This document shows, in pieces, positions 22,531 to 33,253 of a stretch of 41,690 bases of DNA. This DNA is from Pseudomonadota bacterium (GTDB lineage: Bacteria > Pseudomonadota > Gammaproteobacteria > Burkholderiales > REEB80): positions 1 to 41,690 of the forward strand of contig JAGWIG010000020.1 of NCBI GenBank assembly GCA_028873515.1, given 5' to 3'. Made by a program: the position numbers and the translations under genes. Under the pieces are notes generated by a model, which was given only the letters and a program-made list of their open reading frames with translations, was not told the origin of the DNA and searched no databases. How positions within the stretch are numbered: the first letter of the stretch is position 1; every line of letters begins with the position of its first letter.

Positions 22531-23619
22531 ATGATCAAAATTCAGATTCAACCTGCCTGGATATTTGGCAATGAGGCTTCAATGCAGCTCGAGCCAAATC
22601 TCCTACGCCTCCTGGAGGCCATCCATCGCCATAAAAAACTGAGTACGGCTGCAAAAGAAACTGAGCTTTCCTACCGGCATGCATGGGGTATTCTGGACAA
22701 ATGGACAGAAATTTTTGGCATGCCACTTGTCATTCTTGAACGAGGCCGGGGTGCAATACTTACAGCAGTAGGCGAACGTCTCCTTTTAACGTCGAACCGC
22801 ATTCAGAATAGGTTAGCGCCTCAATTACAGACTCTCTCAGCAGAAATGGAATCCGAGATCAACCAGATACTTGCCAACGACAAACCCATAATCCGACTGC
22901 ATGCAAGCCATGATCTCGTCCTTGCGCAATTACGCAGAATGTTAATCGCCCAGAAGGGTCCATGTCTCAACCTGCAATTCAGAGGCAGTGTGGACAGCCT
23001 GATATCGCTTTCACGATCACGCTGTGATCTGGCAGGATTCCATGTTCCAGAAGGAAACCTTGCAGAAAAGATACTTCTGCAATACAAACCCTGGCTCAAA
23101 ACCAGATTGTACAAACTAATTCATCTTGTCCGACGGGAACAAGGAATTATTGTGGCTTCAAGCAACCCTTTTGGCCTGGCATCACTGGCTGATATAGCCA
23201 AAAGTAATGCACGATTCATAAACCGTCAACCCGGATCAGGAAGCAGGTTGCTAATTGACTGCCTGCTTGACGAAGCTGGAATTGAAACAGAGACACTCAA
23301 TGGCTATGACACGGAAGAATTCACACATTTTGCTGTCGCTGCAACCATTGCCAGTGGCAACGCAGATACAGGTTTTGGAATCAAAGCTGCGGCCCATCAA
23401 TTCGGTCTCGATTTCATTCCTCAACTTACAGAAACCTATTTTCTTGCCCTACGGCAGGATACACTGGAACAGCCTCCTGTCAGGGAGCTTATTGACTTCA
23501 TCAGAAGTACAGATTTTCGGTCAATGGCCGAAACATTTCCAGGATATAATGCGGCCAATTCTGGAGATCTAATCAATATCCGGGAAATGTTCCCCGATCT
23601 AATCGATACCTCACCCTAA
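22531..23619 (+). CDS. ModE-like HTH regulator with PBP-like ligand domain
   Basis: The predicted 362-residue transcription factor is one-component. Residues about 15-110 form a LysR/ModE-type winged helix (LLRLLEAIHRHKKLSTAAKE, LSYRHAWGILDKW, then ILERGRGAILTAVGERLL). Residues about 115-340 resemble the PBP-like domain (LHASHDLVLAQLRRML, FINRQPGSGSRLLIDCLL, TEEFTHFAVAATIASGNADT) of regulators related to oxyanion binding proteins. The ligand is unknown; molybdate or tungstate is a family-based guess. ATG 22531 has no strong ribosome site. It ends tail-to-tail with an SDR gene, overlapping 4 bp. Confidence 0.82.
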   Translation: MIKIQIQPAWIFGNEASMQLEPNLLRLLEAIHRHKKLSTAAKETELSYRHAWGILDKWTEIFGMPLVILERGRGAILTAVGERLLLTSNRIQNRLAPQLQTLSAEMESEINQILANDKPIIRLHASHDLVLAQLRRMLIAQKGPCLNLQFRGSVDSLISLSRSRCDLAGFHVPEGNLAEKILLQYKPWLKTRLYKLIHLVRREQGIIVASSNPFGLASLADIAKSNARFINRQPGSGSRLLIDCLLDEAGIETETLNGYDTEEFTHFAVAATIASGNADTGFGIKAAAHQFGLDFIPQLTETYFLALRQDTLEQPPVRELIDFIRSTDFRSMAETFPGYNAANSGDLINIREMFPDLIDTSP

Positions 23620-24398
23620 ATTCCCGCTACCAGTCCACCATCAACACAAATAAGCTGACCAGTCAGATAACTAGCATTCTGACTAACCAGAAATGCAGCA
23701 ACTGCAGCGAACTCTTCCACTTCTCCATAACGACCGATGGGAAGATTATTTTCATTGTTCTTTCGCACTTCATCAAAATCTAGCTTTTGCCTGATTGCTG
23801 CTGCCTGATCCAGCTCATTTATTCTTTCCGTTGATATTCGTCCTGGTGCAAGAGTATTCACGGTCACCCCGTCTCTTGCAACCTCTGTTGCAAGCGTCTT
23901 GGACCAGGCAACAAGAGCTGACCGAAGGCTATTTGAAACAATGAGGGAAGAAATAGGCTGAACAACACCCGTAGAAACAATCGACAATACCCTGCCCCAT
24001 CCCCGAAACCGCATCTGTGGCACAAGAGCATCTGTCAACCGTATGATACTTAAAACCATGGATTCGAAGTACTGCTGCCATATGTGCAAGTCAACTCCCA
24101 ATATGGGTGTAGGCGGTGGTCCTCCACAATTATTAACCAAAATATCGACCGATATTGATTTCATCTGGAAAATAAACCGTTCAACTGATGTTTCATCACA
24201 AAGATCCAGGTGATAAACTTCGACCTTATTACCATATTTCTTCGAAAACCCGGCCCCTTCCAATTGAAGCTTCTCATAATTACGTGCAGCAATGCAAAGA
24301 TCACATCCTTCCTGTGCTAACCTGCTTGCAATGCCTCTCCCAAGTCCTCTTGAAGCCCCCAATACCAATGCCCTCCTTCCCTGCAGACCTAAATCCAT
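23616..24398 (-). CDS. SDR-family oxidoreductase with atypical active site
   Basis: The 260-residue Rossmann protein has LVLGASRGLGRGIASRLAQE (NAD(P)-binding), VDILVNNCGGPPP, SIVSTGVVQPISSL, NTLAPGRI and YLTGQLICVDGG near the end. Where classical SDRs have YxxxK this one reads SNSLR before SALVAWSKTLA, so Tyr is Ser and Lys is Arg. That variant is known in a recognisable SDR subfamily, so it is not damage, but its chemistry is uncertain. ATG 24398 begins the conserved MDLGLQGRRALV; the frame upstream is spurious. Confidence 0.88.
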   Translation of the reverse strand: MDLGLQGRRALVLGASRGLGRGIASRLAQEGCDLCIAARNYEKLQLEGAGFSKKYGNKVEVYHLDLCDETSVERFIFQMKSISVDILVNNCGGPPPTPILGVDLHIWQQYFESMVLSIIRLTDALVPQMRFRGWGRVLSIVSTGVVQPISSLIVSNSLRSALVAWSKTLATEVARDGVTVNTLAPGRISTERINELDQAAAIRQKLDFDEVRKNNENNLPIGRYGEVEEFAAVAAFLVSQNASYLTGQLICVDGGLVAGI

Positions 24399-24524
24399 AC
24401 AGTTACCCCCGTATAAAAATAAAAAGCCTGAACTTTTGCAGTTTTGATATTGACACAGAATACAGTAGTGATTAAATGAAATTTCGAAGAGATAGTTTTC
24501 GCGTCTTGTCCTAAGGAGATTGCC

Positions 24525-24716
24525 ATGATGCATGGACACATGACCGAGATGGAATATCAATCATCCATCAAGCAGTTGGCACGGGAAATTGCTCACCGTC
24601 GGGGTCATCAAAGATTCACTGCGGAAGACCTGCGTATGGCCCAGCATGAGCTCGATGAACAAATTAGTACAAGCGAAGGAGCCGCATTCAAAACAGAAAA
24701 CCTCTACCAAGGCTAA
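24525..24716 (+). CDS. Small conserved-looking protein, 63 residues
   Basis: The start ATG 24525 sits 8 bp after AAGGAG, a strong ribosome site. The sequence is helical and charged: EYQSSIKQLAREIAHRRGHQ, then TAEDLRMAQHELDEQIS. It faintly recalls DUF2934-type small proteins (IxxLAxxIaxxRG...eDLxxAxxEL), but I am not sure. It is soluble, without cysteine pairs. It is transcribed divergently from the SDR and followed by a strong hairpin, so it appears monocistronic. Confidence 0.65.
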   Translation: MMHGHMTEMEYQSSIKQLAREIAHRRGHQRFTAEDLRMAQHELDEQISTSEGAAFKTENLYQG

Positions 24717-24725
24717 TGCCTATCC

Positions 24726-24747
24726 AGGCGGCGCAGATGCGCCGCCT
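24726..24747. terminator. Strong G/C hairpin after the 63-residue gene
   Basis: AGGCGGCGCA-GA-TGCGCCGCCT is a perfect 10-bp stem with a 2-nt centre, 9 bp after the stop codon. No U-run follows, so it may protect or pause the transcript rather than act as a classical intrinsic terminator. Confidence 0.5.
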
Positions 24748-24960
24748 GCCTCACATTAGGACAAATCTTTATTTAAATAATTCTAGTTAGGACAGTTCTT
24801 CAATTTACCGAATATTATGGAGTTATATACATAATGACTTTTCAGATCACTGGCCAGCAGACAAATTCCTTTCGAATTCCGCAATCCATTGTTATCCCTA
24901 CCGAACAGATGGGGTAAATTCCTTTACAACACGCGCATGAAAATAAATTAAACCCTCATC

Positions 24961-25773
24961 ATGACACCAGATCTGAACCAGATGAAAACAATGTCAAAAA
25001 GACAGATCTATGCCAAGGCACTTAATTTTCGCAATAAAGGTTATCTTTATGACAAAGAAGATATGGCGCTGAATGATGTCTTCAATGGAAGTATTGACCG
25101 GTTTTCAGAAATTGCATACCAGTTACGCAATTCACCCAAGGTACTAGATATCGGGTCGGGTCACGGGATTTTTCTGTCCCTTCTTTCCAGTCTGGGCCAT
25201 GATTGTTACGGCATCGATTTTTTCAGCGATAATGTGCAGCCTCCAGCTATTTACAAGGAGCATAATATCGCTTTCAGAAACTGTAATATAGAAATTGAAC
25301 CCCTCCCCTTTCCCGACGCTACCTTCGATGCAGTCACCTGCTGCCAGGTTCTGGAACACTTTTCCCATTCCCATCTTCCGGCTGTAAAGGAAATGATGCG
25401 GGTATTAAAACCCGGTGGAATCCTGGAAATTGATGTGCCTAATGCAGTCTGTTTCCGGAACCGCAGCCGTATTCTTCGTGGAAAACACATTACCTTTGAA
25501 TATGCCGAGCATTATCTGCATGCCAGGCCAATTCTTTACAAGGGCTATTCCTTTTACCCGTTGCGCCATAATAGGGAATTCACCAGAAAGGAACTGCTTT
25601 TCTTACTCAGAACTGCCGGATTCGATCCAGTTGATGTCCGCTTTCTAAAATCCAGAAGATATCGAACTGGCTTTACTGCTCTTCTTGACCTTGCATCCCG
25701 TATCAAAAATCTGATACCTTCGTGGCGAAAATCACTTATAGCCTTTTCCATTAAGCCAAACCAATCTCAATAA
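24961..25773 (+). CDS. Class I SAM-dependent methyltransferase
   Basis: The 270-residue protein has SAM motif I VLDIGSGHGIFLSLLSSLGH at about residues 61-80, CYGIDFF (motif post-I), LPFPDATFDAVTCCQVLEHF and MMRVLKPGGILEIDVPN. This is the Methyltransf_11-type layout common in enzymes acting on lipids, quinones or sugars. The substrate is unknown. The C-terminal part is basic (RNRSRILRGK, SRRYRTGF). ATG 24961 is the first in frame. It converges on the ATPase operon with a 35-bp gap. Confidence 0.85.
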   Translation: MTPDLNQMKTMSKRQIYAKALNFRNKGYLYDKEDMALNDVFNGSIDRFSEIAYQLRNSPKVLDIGSGHGIFLSLLSSLGHDCYGIDFFSDNVQPPAIYKEHNIAFRNCNIEIEPLPFPDATFDAVTCCQVLEHFSHSHLPAVKEMMRVLKPGGILEIDVPNAVCFRNRSRILRGKHITFEYAEHYLHARPILYKGYSFYPLRHNREFTRKELLFLLRTAGFDPVDVRFLKSRRYRTGFTALLDLASRIKNLIPSWRKSLIAFSIKPNQSQ

Positions 25774-25808
25774 GTAAGAAAATAATGGGCTACCGCCTAA
25801 TTTATTCT

Positions 25809-26696
25809 TCACCCCAGATCAGTCATCGATTCAAAACCGGAGATGACATCAAACAATTCCTCATCAATTCCACTTTGGCGGATCCGATAAAAAGCCCGGT
25901 GAAGATCTTCAAGAAGCTCATCAATATTTTTCTCAGCACGCTGCATCGCAGCCAGACGGCTTGAATTTTCGCTTGCAAGCGATTCAACACAAGCTCTAAA
26001 AAGGGAAACAAATAAATATTCGCGAACGAATGCAAGTAATGTCTGCTCCCTGGCATTTACAACCTCAGGCAGATTACCAGTCGGCCAGCGAATTGAGACT
26101 AAATTTCGACGCCACTCTTCATCCAGAGGCAACAGCCGCTGACTCGTTGGCCTATATTTCTCCCCTGATACAGGCTGGTTATGAACAATATAAACCTGCG
26201 TAATTTCACCTTTTTCACGATCTTTTTCCAAATCAGCCAGAAGCTGCCCAACAAACCGAGTAACTGCACTTATGGAATTCGGGAGGTTATATCGTCTTTC
26301 AGGCTTTAAACCTATATCTGCCAGCCGGGAATCCATTCGCTCGCCCACTGCCCAGAGTATTTTATTACCTTGAAAATTGGGTAAAGAATTTACAACATAA
26401 TCAACCATTACATCATTGAACTGACCAACCAGGCCCTGATCGGATCCAAATACAATAACACCAGTTGCACCGATTTCTTTTTGTATGGTCTTGACCGAAT
26501 CTGTTAAAAGCACAGTCTCCCGTAAACATGCTGCCAGCCCCAGCCGGACCGTCCAGAAATAATCTTCCAGTGAATCCACTGCACCTTCATATTGCCGGAT
26601 ATTTGATGCAGCCATGCCTTTCATCGTTCTCACAACTGATTTCAGCTCTCCAGCACTAAGGATTTTATGCTGCATACTCATGACCGTTTCAGTCAT
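25809..26696 (-). CDS. atpG: N-ATPase gamma subunit
   Basis: The gamma subunit is the central rotor shaft linking the alpha/beta hexamer to the c ring. The 295-residue product shows N-terminal helix KILSAGELKSVVRTMKGMAA (the N-type counterpart of the usual IxS...kITkAM), GVIVFGSDQGLVGQFND and C-terminal helix SSRLAAMQRAEKNIDELLED. I start at ATG 26696 (MTETVMSMQ), 4 bp after the atpA stop; the 28 codons upstream run inside atpA. It is the last gene of the operon. Confidence 0.92.
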   Translation of the reverse strand: MTETVMSMQHKILSAGELKSVVRTMKGMAASNIRQYEGAVDSLEDYFWTVRLGLAACLRETVLLTDSVKTIQKEIGATGVIVFGSDQGLVGQFNDVMVDYVVNSLPNFQGNKILWAVGERMDSRLADIGLKPERRYNLPNSISAVTRFVGQLLADLEKDREKGEITQVYIVHNQPVSGEKYRPTSQRLLPLDEEWRRNLVSIRWPTGNLPEVVNAREQTLLAFVREYLFVSLFRACVESLASENSSRLAAMQRAEKNIDELLEDLHRAFYRIRQSGIDEELFDVISGFESMTDLG

Positions 26697-26700
26697 TTTC

Positions 26701-28257
26701 TTACCCTGATTTCTCATTCTTGGAAAAACGTGAAAGTGCCTTGCGAAGACTTCCAATAATGGCCTCACGTTCTTCATCATTTAATTTCCCAGCCCCGTCA
26801 AGGTGATGACGTAATTCAACCGGAACTTCTGCTACCACATCACGTGCAGCCTTCTCAGCATCGATCATTGCTTCCAGCGGGATGGAATCAAAAAGTTTTT
26901 CCGTCACAGCGATAAGCACAATAATCTGCTCAGCTACTGAAACCGGGCAATATTCTGGCTGTTTAAGACAGGCGCGAATTCGCCGTCCATGCTCAATGGT
27001 TCGGCGTGTGTCCTCATCCATACGAGCACCAAACCGTGCAAAAGTTTCCAACTCCTCAAACTGGGAATAAGCTAATTTAAGATCGCCCGCCACATTACGA
27101 TAAGCGTCATGCTGTGCCTTCCCCCCCACGCGCGAAACCGACTTGCCTACATCAACAGCAGGCAACATGCCAAGTTCAAACAGGGAGGGTGAGAGATAAA
27201 TTTGCCCATCCGTAATGGAAATCAGGTTAGTAGGTATATAGGCGGAAATATCTTGCGCTTCGGTTTCAATAATTGGCAATGCGGTCAGGGATCCTCCACC
27301 AAGCTCCGGACACAAATGGGTAGCCCGCTCCAGCAATCTCGAGTGGATATAAAAAATATCTCCTGGATAAGCTTCCCGCCCAGGTGGACGCCGCAAAAGC
27401 AAGGACAATTCACGATATGCTCTGGCATGATGTGTCAAATCATCGTAGACAATTAACACATCACGGCCCTGTTCCATGAAATATTCAGCGATGCTGGTCG
27501 CTGAGTATGGTGCAATATAAGTAAGGCCGGGAGGATCACTGCCTTCAGTTACAACCACGATTGTATATTCTAACGCCCCTTTCTCGCGCAGTACTGAGAC
27601 CACCCTGGCCACACCAGAAGCCCGTTGTCCTATTGCACAATAGATACATAACACATCCTGATTATGCTGATTGAGTATCGTATCAAGGGCAACAGCAGTC
27701 TTTCCTGTCTGGCGATCACCCACGATAAGTTCACGTTGACCCCGGCCAATTGGAATAAGTGCATCTATAACTTTAATACCTGTCTGCAAGGGAACGGTGA
27801 CTGGATACCGATCCATGATATGAGGCGCTACACGTTCGATAGGCATACGCTCACTGGAAATGACTGGAGTAAGACCATCCATGGGCTGCCCAAGAGGGTT
27901 TATAATGCGGCCTATCAAACCCTTTCCCACCGGAACATCCATCACATGCTCGCAGCGCTCAACCTCATCCCCAGCATGAAACTGGCTGTAATCACCCAGC
28001 AAAACTGCACCAATTTCCTTCTCATCAATATTAAATGCAATCCCATAGAGATCATCGGGAAATTTCAACACCTCCTCAAAACCAACCCCAGGCAAACCTG
28101 AGATTTTAGCAATGCCCGGGGCGATGCTGGTGATCCTCCCTACTTCTCTTGGCATTAATTCAGCTGTAAAAGCTGCCCGAGCTTCACTCATACTCTCAAA
28201 CAAGGGATCAAATACAGATTTCAGGCTCTCAGGTTCCATTTCCATGTTCATCACCAT
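26701..28257 (-). CDS. atpA: N-ATPase alpha subunit
   Basis: This non-catalytic nucleotide-binding subunit of the F1 head has 518 residues, with P-loop [46 protein letters not shown] and [13 protein letters not shown]. The start is ambiguous among four in-frame ATGs between 28257 and 28239 (M1, M3, M5, M7), all near or inside the atpF end; the longest frame is listed and overlaps atpF by 29 bp. It lies between atpF and atpG, as in all N-ATPase operons. Confidence 0.95.
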   Translation of the reverse strand: MVMNMEMEPESLKSVFDPLFESMSEARAAFTAELMPREVGRITSIAPGIAKISGLPGVGFEEVLKFPDDLYGIAFNIDEKEIGAVLLGDYSQFHAGDEVERCEHVMDVPVGKGLIGRIINPLGQPMDGLTPVISSERMPIERVAPHIMDRYPVTVPLQTGIKVIDALIPIGRGQRELIVGDRQTGKTAVALDTILNQHNQDVLCIYCAIGQRASGVARVVSVLREKGALEYTIVVVTEGSDPPGLTYIAPYSATSIAEYFMEQGRDVLIVYDDLTHHARAYRELSLLLRRPPGREAYPGDIFYIHSRLLERATHLCPELGGGSLTALPIIETEAQDISAYIPTNLISITDGQIYLSPSLFELGMLPAVDVGKSVSRVGGKAQHDAYRNVAGDLKLAYSQFEELETFARFGARMDEDTRRTIEHGRRIRACLKQPEYCPVSVAEQIIVLIAVTEKLFDSIPLEAMIDAEKAARDVVAEVPVELRHHLDGAGKLNDEEREAIIGSLRKALSRFSKNEKSG

Positions 28258-29053
28258 TTTGCGCGTGATTGGATTTATCTTCTGCTTCAGATCTGAACCG
28301 GATATTCATCAATTCATCAACATCTTTTCCAAGTGCATCAAGATAGCCTGCAATATTCCATGACAGCTTCTGCCCATTCGCGTTAAGTTCAATACCACAG
28401 ATTAAATCCGGTGCAATTGTGAACTCAGTCCGTGCGCTTTCCCCAAATATTTCCTTGATTACAGACTCAACACGTTTGCGTAGTTCAAGTGGCAGATCAA
28501 AAACCGTACTGATAACCATAGGGTTATCAGAAGCCATGAAAGCCAAATTCAGCCGGTTTATCCCTGAGTCATCCAGTAGGCGCAATCGGGATATAAAGAC
28601 TTCTATTACGTGCTCTTCCAAGGATAAACCGGAAAGATCAATCAACACCTTACGTAAAATGGAATTGACTTCATCGCGCATCCGGCGGTTGAGCATCGCA
28701 ATCGAACTCTGCTGCTCACTATTTAATGCTTCCAGTTGCTTAAGACGTAATCGCTCTATATCCTGTCGTGCATTCTCAAGCAAGTGCCGCTTCTCTGATG
28801 TTGCATCCTCAATCGCCTTGGCCATCAGTTCGGCATGCTGTCTTTTAAATACTTCGTTCTGTTGCAGGAATTGATTACGCTCCTTTAAAGCCTCGGATTT
28901 TTTTACAGCAGCGTCCGAAAGCTCTGAAGCGATCTTCTTCTCCCTTGCATCAATAGCATCAAGGATGGGCCGGTACAGGAAATGTTTCAACAGCCATACC
29001 AATATGAGAAAGTTGATAACCTGTGCTATGACAGTAAACCAGTCAATCAGCAT
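28229..29053 (-). CDS. atpF: N-ATPase b subunit, long form with delta-like C-terminus
   Basis: This peripheral-stalk subunit has 274 residues, well above the roughly 160 of ordinary b. It has an N-terminal membrane segment (about 4-24, [20 protein letters not shown]), a long charged coiled coil (about 35-140), then a globular part with [14 protein letters not shown] and [20 protein letters not shown], resembling the delta (OSCP) end. The operon has no separate delta gene, so this b-delta form supplies its function, a known N-ATPase trait. ATG 29053 is 11 bp after atpE. Confidence 0.92.
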   Translation of the reverse strand: MLIDWFTVIAQVINFLILVWLLKHFLYRPILDAIDAREKKIASELSDAAVKKSEALKERNQFLQQNEVFKRQHAELMAKAIEDATSEKRHLLENARQDIERLRLKQLEALNSEQQSSIAMLNRRMRDEVNSILRKVLIDLSGLSLEEHVIEVFISRLRLLDDSGINRLNLAFMASDNPMVISTVFDLPLELRKRVESVIKEIFGESARTEFTIAPDLICGIELNANGQKLSWNIAGYLDALGKDVDELMNIRFRSEAEDKSNHAQNGDEHGNGT

Positions 29054-29064
29054 GTTTTCTTACC

Positions 29065-29337
29065 TCATCCATGGACAATCGCATGGCTCCAGAATGGATT
29101 GGCGAAAACAAGAATCATGGAAATTACAAAACAATAGATCGCGATAGACTCAATCATTGCCAAACCCACAAACAATGTGCGTGTAATCGTAGTCGTTGAG
29201 TCAGGCTGTTGTGCAAGTGAGCTCAGCGCTGTGGCAACTGCACGCCCTTCACCCAGTGCAGGCCCGATACTCCCGATAGCCATGGTCAATCCTGCAGTTA
29301 CAATAGAAGCAGTTGCGATAACAGTCATACTATCCAT
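29065..29337 (-). CDS. atpE: N-ATPase c subunit (rotor ring)
   Basis: The 90-residue hairpin has two membrane helices joined by the loop AQQPD. The second helix carries the ion-binding Glu63 in LAMIESIAIYCFV, with Ser64 and Tyr68. The first helix has a second carboxylate, Glu30 (GPALGEGRAV), where sodium-binding F-type c subunits usually have Gln. Two carboxylates per hairpin is a known N-ATPase feature and bears on whether the ring moves H+ or Na+. ATG 29337 has AAAGGAT upstream. Confidence 0.95.
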   Translation of the reverse strand: MDSMTVIATASIVTAGLTMAIGSIGPALGEGRAVATALSSLAQQPDSTTTITRTLFVGLAMIESIAIYCFVISMILVFANPFWSHAIVHG

Positions 29338-29378
29338 AAGATCTATCCTTTCATGATTGGCGAAGCAGCGCTATTCAG

Positions 29379-30056
29379 TCATGGTTCCGGTTTCTGAACC
29401 TGTGTGGCAGCTGCAATATATACTGTAGCCAGGATACTGAAGATATAAGCCTGAACCATACCGGTCAACAATCCGAGTGCGCTCATGACAATCGGAAAAA
29501 TAAACGGGGTAATGGTCAGTAAAATGGCAAGAATCATCGTCCCACTCATCATGTTTCCAAACAGGCGGACAGCCAGAGCCAGAGTCCTTGAAAACTCGCT
29601 GATGATATTGAACGGCAACATGATTAAGGCTGGTTTCAGGTAGGCTCCAAGATATTCAAGCAGGCCACGCTCCTCAATGCCATAAATCGGAACAGCCATA
29701 AAAACGCAGATAGCCAGGGCTGTAGTAGTCGAAAGCGAGCCAGTCGGGGGCTCATAACCTGGAACAACGGTGATAAGGTTAGATATGGCAATAAACAAAA
29801 ACAATGTGCCCAGAAAACCAATATATTTTTCCGGTTTTACCAGGCCGACATCCCGAATTTGCTGATTAATGGAGGTGACCACCATTTCCAGCAGGTTCTG
29901 CCACCTGGAGCGCTGCAGATCTGCCGAAAGATTTCGAGTAACCAGTTTCGAACCTATGGCCAGTACAAACATCACTCCCCAGGTAAACACAATCGTCGCA
30001 TTCAGCCTGATATATCCATATTGCCAATAAATGATGTCGTCAGGACTAAGATGCAT
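29379..30056 (-). CDS. atpB: N-ATPase a subunit
   Basis: The 225-residue membrane stator protein provides the ion half-channels. It has about five hydrophobic helices. The essential arginine is Arg164 in LAVRLFGNMMSG, equivalent to the conserved Arg of helix 5 in E. coli a. PGYEPPTGSLSTTTALAI is typical of the family. It overlaps the atpR end by 11 bp and lies 41 bp before atpE. Confidence 0.94.
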   Translation of the reverse strand: MHLSPDDIIYWQYGYIRLNATIVFTWGVMFVLAIGSKLVTRNLSADLQRSRWQNLLEMVVTSINQQIRDVGLVKPEKYIGFLGTLFLFIAISNLITVVPGYEPPTGSLSTTTALAICVFMAVPIYGIEERGLLEYLGAYLKPALIMLPFNIISEFSRTLALAVRLFGNMMSGTMILAILLTITPFIFPIVMSALGLLTGMVQAYIFSILATVYIAAATQVQKPEP

Positions 30057-30348
30057 CTCCTGCTTTCTGAACCAATAGATTGACGGTTCCGGTAGCCCTT
30101 ATCAAGATTAGGCGCGCAATAATAAAACCAATCAAACCCAGTATCAACTTTGCCTTGTTGTCCCCGAACATGAAGTAAAACCCGGATAATACGATACATG
30201 AGCGCAAAAACAGGCTGCCCAAAAACCAGAAGCTTACGCGTTTCAAGGATACAATCCGGCGCACTGTCCACCAAAGTCCCCCAAAAAATACGGTTCCAAG
30301 CAAAATACCTTGTAGCAGGACATAAACAGGATTCAGCAGTTCAATCAT
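30046..30348 (-). CDS. atpR: N-ATPase accessory membrane protein AtpR
   Basis: AtpR occurs only in N-ATPase operons, where it is proposed to aid assembly of the a subunit and c ring. The 100-residue protein has three hydrophobic helices (about 8-28, 38-60, 67-85) with a conserved-type arginine inside the second (SLFLRSCIVLSGF). It overlaps atpQ by 8 bp and atpB by 11 bp. Identification rests on position plus topology. Confidence 0.85.
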   Translation of the reverse strand: MIELLNPVYVLLQGILLGTVFFGGLWWTVRRIVSLKRVSFWFLGSLFLRSCIVLSGFYFMFGDNKAKLILGLIGFIIARLILIRATGTVNLLVQKAGDAS

Positions 30349-30671
30349 GATTGTTCTCCTCCTGTTTGCGTATTTCCTGCCCTTCCCTTACCACCCAATG
30401 CCAGGCATTGATGCAGCCAAGAATTAGACCAAAAGTTAACATCATCAATGCCCATGAGTGCTTTCCTGGATAATGCCTGTCCATCCAAAGCCCAATCGCT
30501 ATGCCAATCAAGGTTGGAACACTTACCGACCATCCAATCATTCCCATCATACCCAACCCAGACCACAGTGTCTGGCTAACATGCCGTTGAGCCTTGAGTT
30601 TACGCGCGACTTTCTTATCCACCTGTTGGGTGAATTTCACTTCCTGATGCATATGTTTGGAATCCGGCTTT

Positions 30672-30679
<8 letters not shown>
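30341..30679 (-). CDS. atpQ: N-ATPase AtpQ (AtpI-like) membrane protein
   Basis: The 112-residue protein has a basic cytoplasmic head and two membrane helices (about 40-68 and 76-97) with SVPTLIGIAIGLWMDRHYPG, the AtpI/AtpQ signature. The charged tail REGQEIRKQEENN follows. AtpI-type proteins help c-ring assembly. Start ATG 30679 overlaps atpC by 8 bp and the end overlaps atpR by 8 bp. Confidence 0.88.

Positions 30680-33253
<2,574 letters not shown>

Noticed and set aside
24399-24560. 54-codon extension of the SDR
   Set aside because: It crosses the divergent promoter region and the start of the 63-residue gene; SDR homologues begin at MDLGLQG.
26697-26780. 28-codon extension of atpG
   Set aside because: It lies inside atpA; ATG 26696 directly follows the atpA stop.
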